Shown piece by piece: positions 1 through 8,841 of a DNA stretch of 64,000 nt (its first letter is position 1; every line of letters starts with the position of its first letter). The translations under genes and the position numbers were made by a program. The stretch comes from Phytomonospora endophytica. Its GTDB lineage: Bacteria > Actinomycetota > Actinomycetes > Mycobacteriales > Micromonosporaceae. Under the pieces are notes generated by a model. It was not told where the DNA came from and did not search any database. It worked only from the letters and a program-made list of their open reading frames with translations. Location of the stretch: NCBI RefSeq assembly GCF_014202425.1, contig NZ_JACHGT010000001.1:227160-291159 (forward strand). Direction: 5' to 3'.

Positions 1-102
1 CAGGCCGGCCTCGTCGCGACCGCATCCGTAGACCGTGATCCCCAGCGCCGCCGGTGATCGGGTGCGGAGGGTCGTGGTGCTCGTCGGTTCGCCAAGGCTC
101 AT
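1..102 (-). CDS. vanH: VanH-like D-lactate dehydrogenase (N-terminus only, gene leaves the window)
   Basis: Only the first 34 codons are present, read leftward from an ATG at 102. After a Thr-rich lead, the residues GITVYGCGRDEAGL match the opening strand of VanH enzymes, which characteristically start GIT(I/V)YGCxxDEA. VanH reduces pyruvate to D-lactate, which VanA ligates to D-alanine so that peptidoglycan precursors no longer bind vancomycin. The call is reinforced by the divergent murF paralogue and the symmetrical operator between them, since glycopeptide producers and resistant actinomycetes pair murF2 with vanHAX. The catalytic domain, vanA and vanX would lie to the left and cannot be seen. 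Another 2-hydroxyacid dehydrogenase is the main alternative. Confidence 0.72.
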   Translation of the reverse strand, partial: MSLGEPTSTTTLRTRSPAALGITVYGCGRDEAGL

Positions 103-120
103 GGCACCAGTGAAGAGGGC

Positions 121-226
121 GCGGTGTTGCGAGTGCGTATGCCCTTTTCGATACGCCGACGATAAGTTACCGGCGGGTAGCCTATCGCCCGCGTATCGGG
201 AAACGCATACGCCCGCACAACACCGC
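121..226. promoter_or_regulatory. symmetrical divergent operator/promoter between vanH and murF (probable VanR sites)
   Basis: Two 36-base arms (121-156 and 191-226) form an imperfect inverted repeat with 29 of 36 positions matching. Each arm holds the palindrome GCGTAT-N10-ATACGC (135-150 with 151-156; 191-206 with 207-212). Between the arms lie mirror-image -10-like boxes: TAGCCT at 178-183 for murF and TAACTT at 169-164 for vanH. Each palindrome is centred about 45 bases upstream of the expected start of one gene, the usual place for an activating response regulator. The assignment to VanR is inferred from the neighbours. Confidence 0.65.
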
Positions 227-245
227 ACGGCCTTGACTGACCCGC

Positions 246-1589
246 ATGATCCCGCTCAGCCTCGCCGAGATAGCCGCCGCCGTCGGCGGAACGGTCAGCG
301 GCGACCCCACCGTGACGGTCACCGCCCCCGCCGTCCTCGACGGCCGCCGATCCGAACCCGGCGGTCTCTTCGTCGCCTTCGCCGGCGAACACGCCGACGG
401 CCACGACTTCGCCGGGCAGGCCGGCCGCGCCGGAGCGGCCGCCGTACTCGGCTCACGGCCCACCGCGCTGCCCACCGTCGTCGTCGACGACACGCGGGCC
501 GCCCTGCAGGCGTTCGCCGCCCACGTCCTCGCCCGGCTGCGCCACGACCTGACCGTCGTCGGCGTCACCGGATCCCAGGGCAAGACCAGCACCAAGGACC
601 TGATCGGCGCGGTGCTGGCGAGCACCGCGCCGACCGTCGCCGCCGTCGACTCCTTCAACAACGAGATCGGCGTCCCCATCACCATGCTCCGTACCGAAAC
701 GGCCACCCGGCACCTCGTCCTGGAGATGGGAGCGCGCCGGGTCGGCGACATCGCCGCGCTCGCCGAGCTGTCCCCGCCCGACGTCGCCGTCGTTCTCAAC
801 GTCGGCCAGGCCCATCTCACCTACTTCGGCTCCCGGGACGCGATCGCCGAGGCCAAGGGTGAACTGGTGCGGGGCATGCGGCCCGGCGGCACCGCCGTCC
901 TCAACGCCGACGATCCGCGGGTGCTCGCGATGCGCGAGTTCGCCGACGGCCGGGTGCTGACCTTCGGCCGGGCCGAGGACGCCGACGTGCGCGTCCTCGA
1001 CGTGACGCTGGACCGGCTCGGGCGGCCGACCTTCACCCTGCGCACCGTCGACGGCTCGGCCGTCGTCAGCCTGCCGCTCATCGGCGCCCACCAGGCCCAC
1101 AACGCCTCCGCCGCCGTCGCGGCGGGACTCGCCGCCGGAGTCCCCCTCGACGCCGCCGCGAACGCCCTGGCCACCGCCTCGCTGTCGAAGTGGCGGATGG
1201 AACTCGGCGAGCTCCCCGGCGGTGTCACCCTGCTCGACGACACCTACAACGCCAACCCCGATTCCGCCCGCGCCTCCCTTGACGCCCTCGCCGCCATCGC
1301 GGGCGCGCGCCGGGTAGCCGTCCTCGGCGACATGCTCGAACTCGGCGAGGACAGCGACGCCGAACACCGCGCCATCGGCGAGTACGCCGCCGCCCGCGCC
1401 GACCTCGTGCTGGCCGTCGGGCCGGGAGCGCGGCCGGTCGCCACCGGTGCGGGGGAGAAGGGGACGGCGGTCGCGGGCAACGCGGAGGCCGTGGACTGGC
1501 TGCGCGGGTGTCTCACCGCCGGGGACGTGCTGCTGGTCAAGGCGTCTCGTGGGGCGTACCTCGACGAGGTCGTGGCGGGGCTGCGGTAG
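246..1589 (+). CDS. murF: UDP-N-acetylmuramoyl-tripeptide--D-Ala-D-X ligase, MurF paralogue (MurF2-like)
   Basis: This Mur ligase joins the terminal D-Ala-D-X dipeptide or depsipeptide to UDP-MurNAc-tripeptide in the cytoplasm. The 447 residues have the family layout: an N-terminal substrate domain, the ATP loop [13 protein letters not shown] at about 106-118, the Mur motif LVLEMGAR near 160, and the C-terminal motif [10 protein letters not shown] near 332. It stands alone, away from any mur-fts cluster, and diverges from a vanH start. It is therefore probably a second MurF that accepts D-Ala-D-Lac, as reported beside glycopeptide-resistance genes in teicoplanin-type producers. The inferred leader is about 55 bases with no obvious Shine-Dalgarno sequence. 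The family is certain; the resistance role is inferred. Confidence 0.9.
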   Translation: MIPLSLAEIAAAVGGTVSGDPTVTVTAPAVLDGRRSEPGGLFVAFAGEHADGHDFAGQAGRAGAAAVLGSRPTALPTVVVDDTRAALQAFAAHVLARLRHDLTVVGVTGSQGKTSTKDLIGAVLASTAPTVAAVDSFNNEIGVPITMLRTETATRHLVLEMGARRVGDIAALAELSPPDVAVVLNVGQAHLTYFGSRDAIAEAKGELVRGMRPGGTAVLNADDPRVLAMREFADGRVLTFGRAEDADVRVLDVTLDRLGRPTFTLRTVDGSAVVSLPLIGAHQAHNASAAVAAGLAAGVPLDAAANALATASLSKWRMELGELPGGVTLLDDTYNANPDSARASLDALAAIAGARRVAVLGDMLELGEDSDAEHRAIGEYAAARADLVLAVGPGARPVATGAGEKGTAVAGNAEAVDWLRGCLTAGDVLLVKASRGAYLDEVVAGLR

Positions 1590-1613
1590 GCGGGGGCACA
1601 GGGCGCGCCTCGC

Positions 1614-4214
1614 TCAGGGAAGCTGTACGAGGGTCGGACCGAAGCCCGGCCGCGCGGTGACGGTCACCTGCGGCGAGATTCGCACGGTCAGCGAGGCGGG
1701 CAGCCCGGTGAGCGGCGAGAGATCGAACCTCCCCGATACGAGATCGATCTCCGTCAGCGCCGGCATCTGCGACACGAAGGCCAGGCGGATCGGGGCGTCG
1801 GTCTGCGCGAAGGCGAGGGACAGGTGCTTCAGCTGCTTGAGCATCGGCAGGATGCGGATGAAGTCGGGATCGTCGACCGCCAGGAAGGTGTCGGCGTGCC
1901 ACGAGCCGACGAGGACCTCGCGGGTGTATTCGAGCGGATCGAACTGCTCGAAGGCCCGGAACAGCTCCATGGCGACGACGTTGCGGGTGTCCTTCTTGAA
2001 CCGGGCGATCAGCGAGAGCGCCGCGGGATCGCCGATCAGCGCCGCCGCCCGGATCGTCGCGGCGACCTCGTTCTCCTCGATCGGCGTGGACCGGGCCAGC
2101 AGGTCCAGCGTGAACGATCCCGTTCTGGCGAGGACGTTGGCGGCCTCCATCGTCTTCGGCGGCAGGAGCGCGGCCGTCGCCTCGCGGACCCGGTGCCGCA
2201 GGCGCGGGGAGAGTTCGGGCGAGGTCTCCATGCAGGCCGCCGCCACCAGCCGCAGCGCGTCGCGGTGGAAGTCGCCGTCGCTGCGGTCGAGCAGACCGCT
2301 CAGTAGCTCCTCCCGCTGTCTGACACTGGCGTGCCCGGCGGCCATCACGACGACCTCGCTCCAGATGTCGGTGTAGGCGTTGGCGATCAGCACGCCGATG
2401 TCATCGTTCTCCACGGCCTGATCGGCGGCCAGGAACTCCTGGAAGGAACGGTGCACGAAGTCGGTGTTGCCTTCGACGGGTTCCCGGATCAGTCCGCTGC
2501 GTTCCAGCAGCAGCCGGTACACCGTCTCGGCGTCGGCGCTGATCTGGGCCATCGAGGCGAGCTTCTTCCGGATCCGTTCGCGGACCCGTTCGCTCGGTGC
2601 CGAGGCCCGGTCGTTGCGGATGAGCCAGTACGCGAGGTCGCGCAGCAGCACCTTCTTGTCCGTCCGGCTCAAGGTGAGAGTCCCGGTGATGCGGCGCTCG
2701 CTGTCCCTTCGCTCCAGCATCATCTGCAACGCGACGTCGTACAGTTCCATGCGGTTCTTCGGCAGTTCGGCGCCCCGATCCCGGTTCAGCGCGCACAGCA
2801 GGGCGCACAGCAGCGGATAACCGGCCAGCAGGCGCAGATGCCGGTGTTCTCCGAAGGCCTTCTTGAGCTGTCGTTCGCATTCGTCGAGATCCTGGCGTTC
2901 CGAGGTGCGCGTGGACTGGTCGCGCATGGCGTCGTGCCAGCGGCCGATGAAGACGGGCACGTCGGCGCGGCTCATCGGCTCCAGTTCGGCGACGGTGAAC
3001 TCCTCACCGCCCAGCCACGTCGGGGGCGCGGCCGCCGGCCGGGACGTCACGACATAGCGGGCGCGGGGGAAGGCCGCGACGAGGCTACGCAGCCAGGTAC
3101 GGGCCTCCTCCCGGCGATCGTCGGCCAGTTCGTCGACGCCGTCGATCAGGACGATCGCCTGCCCCGAGCGAAGTCGCCGGTGGACCCAGTCCCGTGGCAT
3201 CTCGGCGGCGATGTTGCGGCCGACCTCGTCGAGGAAGAGCTCCGGCGACGGAAGTGAGCCCGCGGCGTGCCGTCGCAGTGGGATGAAGAAGGGGGTCATC
3301 CGGTTCCACGGTTCGAGCCTTCCGGAGAAGCTCTGCCGAACGCACTGCACGGCGATCCACTGGAGCAGCGTCGTCTTCCCGAGTCCGGCCTCCCCCCGGA
3401 TGAACAACCGGTCGGTGGACGCCAGCACCTGGTCCACCCTGGCCAGGCCGGACGGCGCGGTGACACGGTTCGGCAGCCGGAAGTCGCCGGAGACGGTGAG
3501 GTTCAGATACGCGACCGAGAGCGAGTAGCGCCTGCTGGACTCCTCAAGCGTCGCCCCGAAGAACTCGACGTGATCGAGCCGGTTGGCGACCAGCTGGCGG
3601 TAGTTGAGTTCGAAGTCGTCCTCACCACGGCGGATGGGCACCCTTTCGAGCAGTTTCGCCAGTTCGTCGAGGATCTGCCGGTCCCGTCCCAGGAGTTCGG
3701 CGAGCGCGCTCCCACTCGTGGCGATGGGAAGGGCCTGAACGGTTTCGATCAGGTAGGCGCAGGACTGCTTCAGGAGAAGGTCGTAGAGCCCGCCCGCGCC
3801 GGACAGTCCGGCACGTTCCTTGCGGGTGGGGTCCTGCTCGCGGAGAAACCTTTCGAGATAACCCGCGTCGAGATCCTGTGCGAACAGGTCCGCCTCGGTG
3901 AGCTCGGCGTTGTCGAAGGTGGTGCGCACCGCGTCGACCGCCGCGCGGACCTCGTTGGCGGGCAGATCACGGAATTCCTTGTCGATCAATGGTTCCAGGC
4001 GTGCGCTCAGCAGATCGGCGGCCTGTTCCCAGATACGGCGGAAACTGCGCTGTGCACGGCTCTGGGTTAAACGATCTCCGCCGAAGCCGATCAGCGCGGA
4101 ACTCACTCCGGAGAGGAATTTGTTGTTCCCCATCCATACGTCGCACGCGGTTTTCGCCACGGCCGTTCCCAAGGCGATGAACGCTGTTTCCAGACCTGGC
4201 ACGGGCACCCCCAT
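1614..4214 (-). CDS. NACHT-domain STAND NTPase
   Basis: An 866-residue signal-transduction ATPase. A helical N-terminal region of roughly 250 residues precedes a NACHT module with Walker A GEAGLGKTT near residue 275 and Walker B IVLIDGVDELAD near 355. A long helical tail follows, ending in a short leucine-rich stretch (LKQLKHLSLAF and LTEIDLVSG). No transmembrane segment or recognisable fused effector is visible, so the N-terminal helical part may be the effector or oligomerisation piece. Bacterial NACHT proteins of this build include antiphage defence proteins; that role is an inference here. A TACACT box (4230-4225) lies ten bases before the ATG, suggesting a very short or absent leader. 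The gene converges on murF with a 24-base gap. Confidence 0.85.
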   Translation of the reverse strand: MGVPVPGLETAFIALGTAVAKTACDVWMGNNKFLSGVSSALIGFGGDRLTQSRAQRSFRRIWEQAADLLSARLEPLIDKEFRDLPANEVRAAVDAVRTTFDNAELTEADLFAQDLDAGYLERFLREQDPTRKERAGLSGAGGLYDLLLKQSCAYLIETVQALPIATSGSALAELLGRDRQILDELAKLLERVPIRRGEDDFELNYRQLVANRLDHVEFFGATLEESSRRYSLSVAYLNLTVSGDFRLPNRVTAPSGLARVDQVLASTDRLFIRGEAGLGKTTLLQWIAVQCVRQSFSGRLEPWNRMTPFFIPLRRHAAGSLPSPELFLDEVGRNIAAEMPRDWVHRRLRSGQAIVLIDGVDELADDRREEARTWLRSLVAAFPRARYVVTSRPAAAPPTWLGGEEFTVAELEPMSRADVPVFIGRWHDAMRDQSTRTSERQDLDECERQLKKAFGEHRHLRLLAGYPLLCALLCALNRDRGAELPKNRMELYDVALQMMLERRDSERRITGTLTLSRTDKKVLLRDLAYWLIRNDRASAPSERVRERIRKKLASMAQISADAETVYRLLLERSGLIREPVEGNTDFVHRSFQEFLAADQAVENDDIGVLIANAYTDIWSEVVVMAAGHASVRQREELLSGLLDRSDGDFHRDALRLVAAACMETSPELSPRLRHRVREATAALLPPKTMEAANVLARTGSFTLDLLARSTPIEENEVAATIRAAALIGDPAALSLIARFKKDTRNVVAMELFRAFEQFDPLEYTREVLVGSWHADTFLAVDDPDFIRILPMLKQLKHLSLAFAQTDAPIRLAFVSQMPALTEIDLVSGRFDLSPLTGLPASLTVRISPQVTVTARPGFGPTLVQLP

Positions 4215-4549
4215 CGAAAGTCGAAGTGTACGGCCGGGCCGGACCTTCCCGATCGGCAGGCCTTTCGCGTCGAAGAACGTTCATCGCGACGGAATGCGGG
4301 CACCGCGCGATGTCGTCGACAGATTCCTGTGCATTTCCATTTCGTGCTCAGTGACAGTCGAGTGCGGACCCGGCGATGCGCGCGATGACGAACGACGGTC
4401 CGCGAGCATGAGGGCGAACCGCGGACGGCCGGTCCCGCGACCGCACACGCCAGCGCATCGCCGGGCACCGACGACCTCGCTCCGGGACGCCGTCGCTGCG
4501 ATGATCGCTGCGCCCCCCGCGATCCCGAACTCTCACCCCGGGAGTCACC
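4215..4549. other. 335-base divergent intergenic region
   Basis: This region separates the NACHT gene from the rightward secreted-protein gene. I see no ORF with sensible codon use and no RNA gene. It must hold promoters for both neighbours; the only recognisable boxes are TACACT at 4230-4225 (minus) and the Shine-Dalgarno GGGAG at about 4540 serving the TTG start at 4550. Confidence 0.5.
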
Positions 4550-7531
4550 TTGCCCAGACGTCATCGCAAGCGTCATCCCCTCCTCGTCTTCGCGTCCGTC
4601 GCCGTCATGGCGGTCGCCACGACCGGTTCCATCCCGACCGTCGAGCAGGCCGCGGCCGAGCCGCCACCGGCGGCGACCGCCGCCGCGCCGGAGCGGCCCG
4701 GCGTACCCGACCCGAAGCCCTACGATCCCGTCCCGGTCGCCGACGGGCGGATCGACGCCTCGGCGAAGCCGGACTTCGGCCCCGCCGAGAAGATCGCCGC
4801 CGCCTATGAGCGCGGCGAGCTGTCCGACGACGACCTGGTTCGGTACGGCACGTCGGCCGTGGCGGATCCGGCGTCGGTGCCCGCCGGGCTGCGCCCGACC
4901 GGTGACCTGGACGTCGACGCGGCGCACTTCGCCCAGTACATCGCCGCCCACGCGGTCGGCGCCTCCGAGGAGGCGCGCGCCGGAATCGCCCCGACCCTGA
5001 CCGACAGGTCGGGCACCGGCGGCGGCGACCTCGGTGTGGCGGCGAGTCCCGACTGCGGCGGGGCCTCCTACGAGTACCTCGGCGCGAACCTGAAGTGCCG
5101 CTTCTACAGCGGCGAGTTCGTCCTCCTCTACAACATCGCCAGTGGTTCGAGCCCCGGCGTGCCGCCGGCGGCGGGAGCCAACGGGCGCCCGCTGGCGATC
5201 GTGAACATGGCCAACGCCCTGTCGGTCGCGTTCGACGAGTACCGGGCGATGGGCTATCCGATCACCGTCAAGGACGACAAGCCCTTCGCGGTCGTCGTCG
5301 GCATCGAGAGCATCCTCGGGCAGCCGATGGACGCGCCCTTCGTGCTCCCCTTCGGCATCAACCAGCAGCCGACGATGCTCATGCCGCCGGACCCGGGCCA
5401 GTACGACTACCTCCCGCGCCACGAGCTGTTCCACGTCTTCCAGTACCAGTTCTGGGACAAGAGCGACGTCACCTGGGACTACCTCTGGGACTTCGTCGGC
5501 GGCGAGGAGTTCGGCTCCATGAACTGGTGGCAGGAGGCCACCGCGGAGTGGGCGACGCACCAGACCTACAAGCGCGTCCCCTTCGACCCGCTGGGCCAGG
5601 CCGACGACTACGCGCACGGCGTCGGCACCTTCCTGAGCCGGCCCTACGCGGCGATCAACGAGTGGGACGGCCTGGGCAACACGCGCCCGTACGGCGCCTT
5701 CCTGTTCCCGCTGTACCTCACCGAACGCACCGGTGCGGCCTTCGTCCGGAACACCTGGGAGAACGTCCGCGACCACGACCACCTGCCGATCGAGGCGATC
5801 CGGGCCGCCGCGTCGTCCTACGGCCTGAGCCTCGACGACCTGCTGGTCGGTTTCGCCGTGGCGAACTATCGCCTCAGCGGCGAGCAGTCCGGTCCGCCGC
5901 CGAACCCGCACGCCGGTTTCGGTTACGCCGACTCCGACCGGTCGATGTGGCGGGACGAGCTGGAGACCTTCCAGAAACCCGACGGCTCGTACCCGACCGA
6001 GGGCGACTCGCTCGGCGGGGCGAGGCCGTGGCGCACCCACGAGAACCTCAAGGTCAACGACCAGGCCTTCGGTTTCGGGCTCGCGCCCGGCGGCGCCCAG
6101 TACTACGACTTCGCCGCGCAGAAGAACTACGGCGACCCGAACTGCGGATACTGCGGGACCCTCACGATCGGTCCCAACGGATCCCATCCCGACCTGTCCT
6201 ACATCGGCCTGGTCTGGGCTCCCACCGGCGCGTCGGGAACGCTGGCGAAGTACCCCAACGCGGCCCGGATCGTCTACCCGAACGCCGACGGCGTCCTCCG
6301 CGTCACCGACTTCGCCTGGCCGATGGTCGTCACCCTCGTCGCGGTCCGCACCGACCTGAAGATCCACAGCTCCGACGCGGGCGGCGACTTCCGCACCTAC
6401 CCCTTCAAGGCCGAGAACCTCATCGCCCTGTCGAACCGCTCGTGCAGCCTGCGCACACCCGAACCGGCCTACGTGGAGGTCAACGCCGCCCCGGAGACGG
6501 CCTTCAACGACTACGCCATGACGGCGGCGTTCCCGGAGTGGACCGGCGGCGACTCGACCTACTCGGTCAAGCTGCCCGACGGCCGCATCCTGTGGATCTT
6601 CTCCGACACCTTCCTCGGGCCGCTGAAGTCCGACGGCACCAGGCCGATCACCGCACAGCTGATCAACAGCACCTTCGTGATCCAGAACGGGACCAGGTTC
6701 ACCACCGTCACCGGCGGCAGCAAGTCCTCGCCGACGGCGATCATGCCGCCCTCACAGGCCCTGCACTGGTTCTGGGCCGGGGACGGGATGATCACCGGCT
6801 CCGGGAAACTCCAGGTCGTCTACCAGGAGTACAAGAAGGTCAGCGACGACGGTGACGGCGACGGGTACCCCGACAACTGGGGATTCGCCTTCAACCGCAA
6901 CGTCGTGGCGACGTTCAACCTCGCCAACCTGAGCAGCCCGGAGAGCGTCAAGGCGCTCCCCTCGGCCAGCGGTGTCGCGTGGGCCTCGGCACTCATGCCG
7001 TCCTCGCGCAGCGGCGACGGGTACACCTACGTCTACGGCGTGAACGACGCGAAGATCAACAAGAAGATGCGCATCGCCCGCGTCCGGGGCTCCGACCTCG
7101 CCTCCGGCCGCTGGCAGTTCTGGACCCCGCGCGGCTGGACCGAGCGGGAGACCGCCGGTGAGGACTCGCTCAACGGGATCGCCAACGAGTACTCGGTCTC
7201 GCCGTGGAGCGGGCAGTTCCTGTTGATCAGTCAGGACAGCACCGAGGCGTTCAGCGGCTGGATCAACGGCTACACCTCCTGCAACCCGGCCGGACCCTTC
7301 GGGCGGCGCAGTTCGGTGTACCGGATGCCCGAGCCCGGACCGTACGGGTCGTACTGGGACGGCGACATCATCGCCTACAACGCCCACGCCCATCCCGAAC
7401 TGAGTTCGGGGAACACGTGGGTGATCTCCTACAACGTCAACAGCATGGACACCGGAGTCCATGACGGCGCCGATCACTACCGGGACCCCAGCATCTACCG
7501 GCCGAGGTTCATCAAGGTGACCTTCGTCTGA
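4550..7531 (+). CDS. secreted HExxH metallopeptidase-like protein with DUF4185-like C-terminal domain
   Basis: A 993-residue exported protein. A TTG start is chosen because GGGAG lies seven bases upstream and the product begins with a twin-basic, hydrophobic signal peptide ending near VEQAAAEP. The first half has a zinc-peptidase motif HELFH at 291-295 and a candidate third ligand in WWQEATAEW (E329), spaced as in gluzincins. The second half, from about residue 650, has the pattern GGDSTYSVKLPDGR...WIFSDTF, typical of the DUF4185/GH-like five-bladed propeller family. Paired cysteines fit an extracellular location. Substrate is unknown. The gene ends at a strong hairpin and appears monocistronic. 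The metallopeptidase call rests on motif spacing alone. Confidence 0.7.
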   Translation: MPRRHRKRHPLLVFASVAVMAVATTGSIPTVEQAAAEPPPAATAAAPERPGVPDPKPYDPVPVADGRIDASAKPDFGPAEKIAAAYERGELSDDDLVRYGTSAVADPASVPAGLRPTGDLDVDAAHFAQYIAAHAVGASEEARAGIAPTLTDRSGTGGGDLGVAASPDCGGASYEYLGANLKCRFYSGEFVLLYNIASGSSPGVPPAAGANGRPLAIVNMANALSVAFDEYRAMGYPITVKDDKPFAVVVGIESILGQPMDAPFVLPFGINQQPTMLMPPDPGQYDYLPRHELFHVFQYQFWDKSDVTWDYLWDFVGGEEFGSMNWWQEATAEWATHQTYKRVPFDPLGQADDYAHGVGTFLSRPYAAINEWDGLGNTRPYGAFLFPLYLTERTGAAFVRNTWENVRDHDHLPIEAIRAAASSYGLSLDDLLVGFAVANYRLSGEQSGPPPNPHAGFGYADSDRSMWRDELETFQKPDGSYPTEGDSLGGARPWRTHENLKVNDQAFGFGLAPGGAQYYDFAAQKNYGDPNCGYCGTLTIGPNGSHPDLSYIGLVWAPTGASGTLAKYPNAARIVYPNADGVLRVTDFAWPMVVTLVAVRTDLKIHSSDAGGDFRTYPFKAENLIALSNRSCSLRTPEPAYVEVNAAPETAFNDYAMTAAFPEWTGGDSTYSVKLPDGRILWIFSDTFLGPLKSDGTRPITAQLINSTFVIQNGTRFTTVTGGSKSSPTAIMPPSQALHWFWAGDGMITGSGKLQVVYQEYKKVSDDGDGDGYPDNWGFAFNRNVVATFNLANLSSPESVKALPSASGVAWASALMPSSRSGDGYTYVYGVNDAKINKKMRIARVRGSDLASGRWQFWTPRGWTERETAGEDSLNGIANEYSVSPWSGQFLLISQDSTEAFSGWINGYTSCNPAGPFGRRSSVYRMPEPGPYGSYWDGDIIAYNAHAHPELSSGNTWVISYNVNSMDTGVHDGADHYRDPSIYRPRFIKVTFV

Positions 7532-7538
7532 CCCGGTC

Positions 7539-7572
7539 GACGGGCGGCGTCCACATGCGGACGCCGCCCGTC
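7539..7572 (+). terminator. hairpin terminator after the secreted metallopeptidase gene
   Basis: A perfect 14-base-pair stem (GACGGGCGGCGTCC with its complement) and a six-base loop lie seven bases after the stop codon. There is no U-tract beyond CCTTGTGG, so it may act with other factors. Confidence 0.75.
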
Positions 7573-7656
7573 CCTTGTGGAGTGCCCGGTCCGCCCGGGG
7601 GCACCCGCCCGGGCGAACACGGGTAACTTCACCCCGAACGGGACGGGGAGTGGGCG

Positions 7657-8841
7657 ATGTTCGAGACGTCGAGGTTCAAGAAGGCCGTCAAGCGCGCCGA
7701 CGCGATGAATCCGGCCGAGGCGGTGCCGGTCCGGGCGGCCGCGATTCGCGCGCTGGTCGCCGAGCGCCGGGCCAAGGGAATCGGTGGGGTCAAGGGCATC
7801 GAGGTGATGGGGCCGCAGTTCCTCGCGATCGCCGACGCGGATCCGGCGGCGGCGGTCGAGCTGATCGAGCGGACCGCGCTGGACTCGCGCGAGAACCGGC
7901 GGGCGGTGGTCGCCGAGGAGACCGTGACGGAGGTGCTCCGGCGCTGGCTCGCGGGCGCCGAGCCCGCGCGGATCGCCGAAGGCTGGGAGTCCTGGGAGGC
8001 GATCACCCGGATGGGCGGAACCGTGAGGTCGGTCTTTCCCGACGACCTGTGCGAACGGATCGTCGCGATCGCCGGTTCCGGAGCGGTCGAGACGAGCGCG
8101 GAGGCGCGCCGGCACGCCGTTCCCAGGATGCTCGACTGGCTGGAGCCGGGGAACCCGGCGCTCGGCGGGCGCGCCGAGGCGCTGGCCGCGATAGGCGGAG
8201 GACTCTCGGCCGGCAACTGGATCTGCGTCGCCGGTGACCGCGCCCTCGACGCCGACCTGCCCGGAGCCGCTCTGCGCCTCTACCGGGCGGGGGCGACGAA
8301 GGGCTGCTCGGCGGCGGCCGAGCGCGCCGAGGTCGTCGGCGCGCGGATCGCCCGGGAGCGGTTGTTCGGTGGGCACACCCTGGAGGCATCGGACGTCCTG
8401 CCCGCCTTCGCGCGGGAGGCCGCCGACCCGGAAGTGCTGTTCCTGCAGGCGATCGTCGCCGCCTTGAACGGGAAATGGCCCGCGCCCCGAGTCGACGCCG
8501 CCATCGGCGAGGCGACCGGAGCCGTCCCCGCCGACACGGTCGAGTTCTGGCGGACGGTCGCGCCCCTGGTCGCCGCCGACCGCAACCTCGGACTGCGCGG
8601 GGTCACCGTCCCCGCGACGCTGCTCGCGCCACGACTCGGCAAGGCCCTGGCACATTTCGGTGAGCAGGACCCGAGCGCGTCCGCCGCGTACGCCGCGGAC
8701 ATCACGCGCAGGGCCGACGAGATCCGCACCGCCGCAGACCGGGGCGAGGAGGTCACGATGGACATCAAGGTGCTCCTCGCCTTCGATCCGCCGCCACCGC
8801 TCCGGCCACGCGAGTTCACTCCCCTGTGGACAGAGGACTAA
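7657..8841 (+). CDS. uncharacterised 394-residue cytoplasmic protein
   Basis: I do not recognise this protein. It starts at an ATG preceded by GGGGAG and has strong high-GC codon bias throughout. The product is rich in Ala, Arg and Glu and predicted largely helical, with no signal peptide or membrane segment. A middle portion (LPGAALRLYRAGATKGCSAAAER) resembles tetratricopeptide or Sel1-like helix pairs, so a repeat scaffold is possible, but no repeat periodicity is clear. The end is proline-rich. Its last 26 bases overlap tail-to-tail with xylB on the other strand. The upstream hairpin isolates it from the preceding gene, so it is likely transcribed alone. Confidence 0.65.
   Translation: MFETSRFKKAVKRADAMNPAEAVPVRAAAIRALVAERRAKGIGGVKGIEVMGPQFLAIADADPAAAVELIERTALDSRENRRAVVAEETVTEVLRRWLAGAEPARIAEGWESWEAITRMGGTVRSVFPDDLCERIVAIAGSGAVETSAEARRHAVPRMLDWLEPGNPALGGRAEALAAIGGGLSAGNWICVAGDRALDADLPGAALRLYRAGATKGCSAAAERAEVVGARIARERLFGGHTLEASDVLPAFAREAADPEVLFLQAIVAALNGKWPAPRVDAAIGEATGAVPADTVEFWRTVAPLVAADRNLGLRGVTVPATLLAPRLGKALAHFGEQDPSASAAYAADITRRADEIRTAADRGEEVTMDIKVLLAFDPPPPLRPREFTPLWTED

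Noticed and set aside
233..238. TTGACT as the -35 box of murF
   Set aside because: It lies only eight bases before the start codon, leaving no room for a -10 box; the symmetrical TAGCCT at 178-183 fits better.
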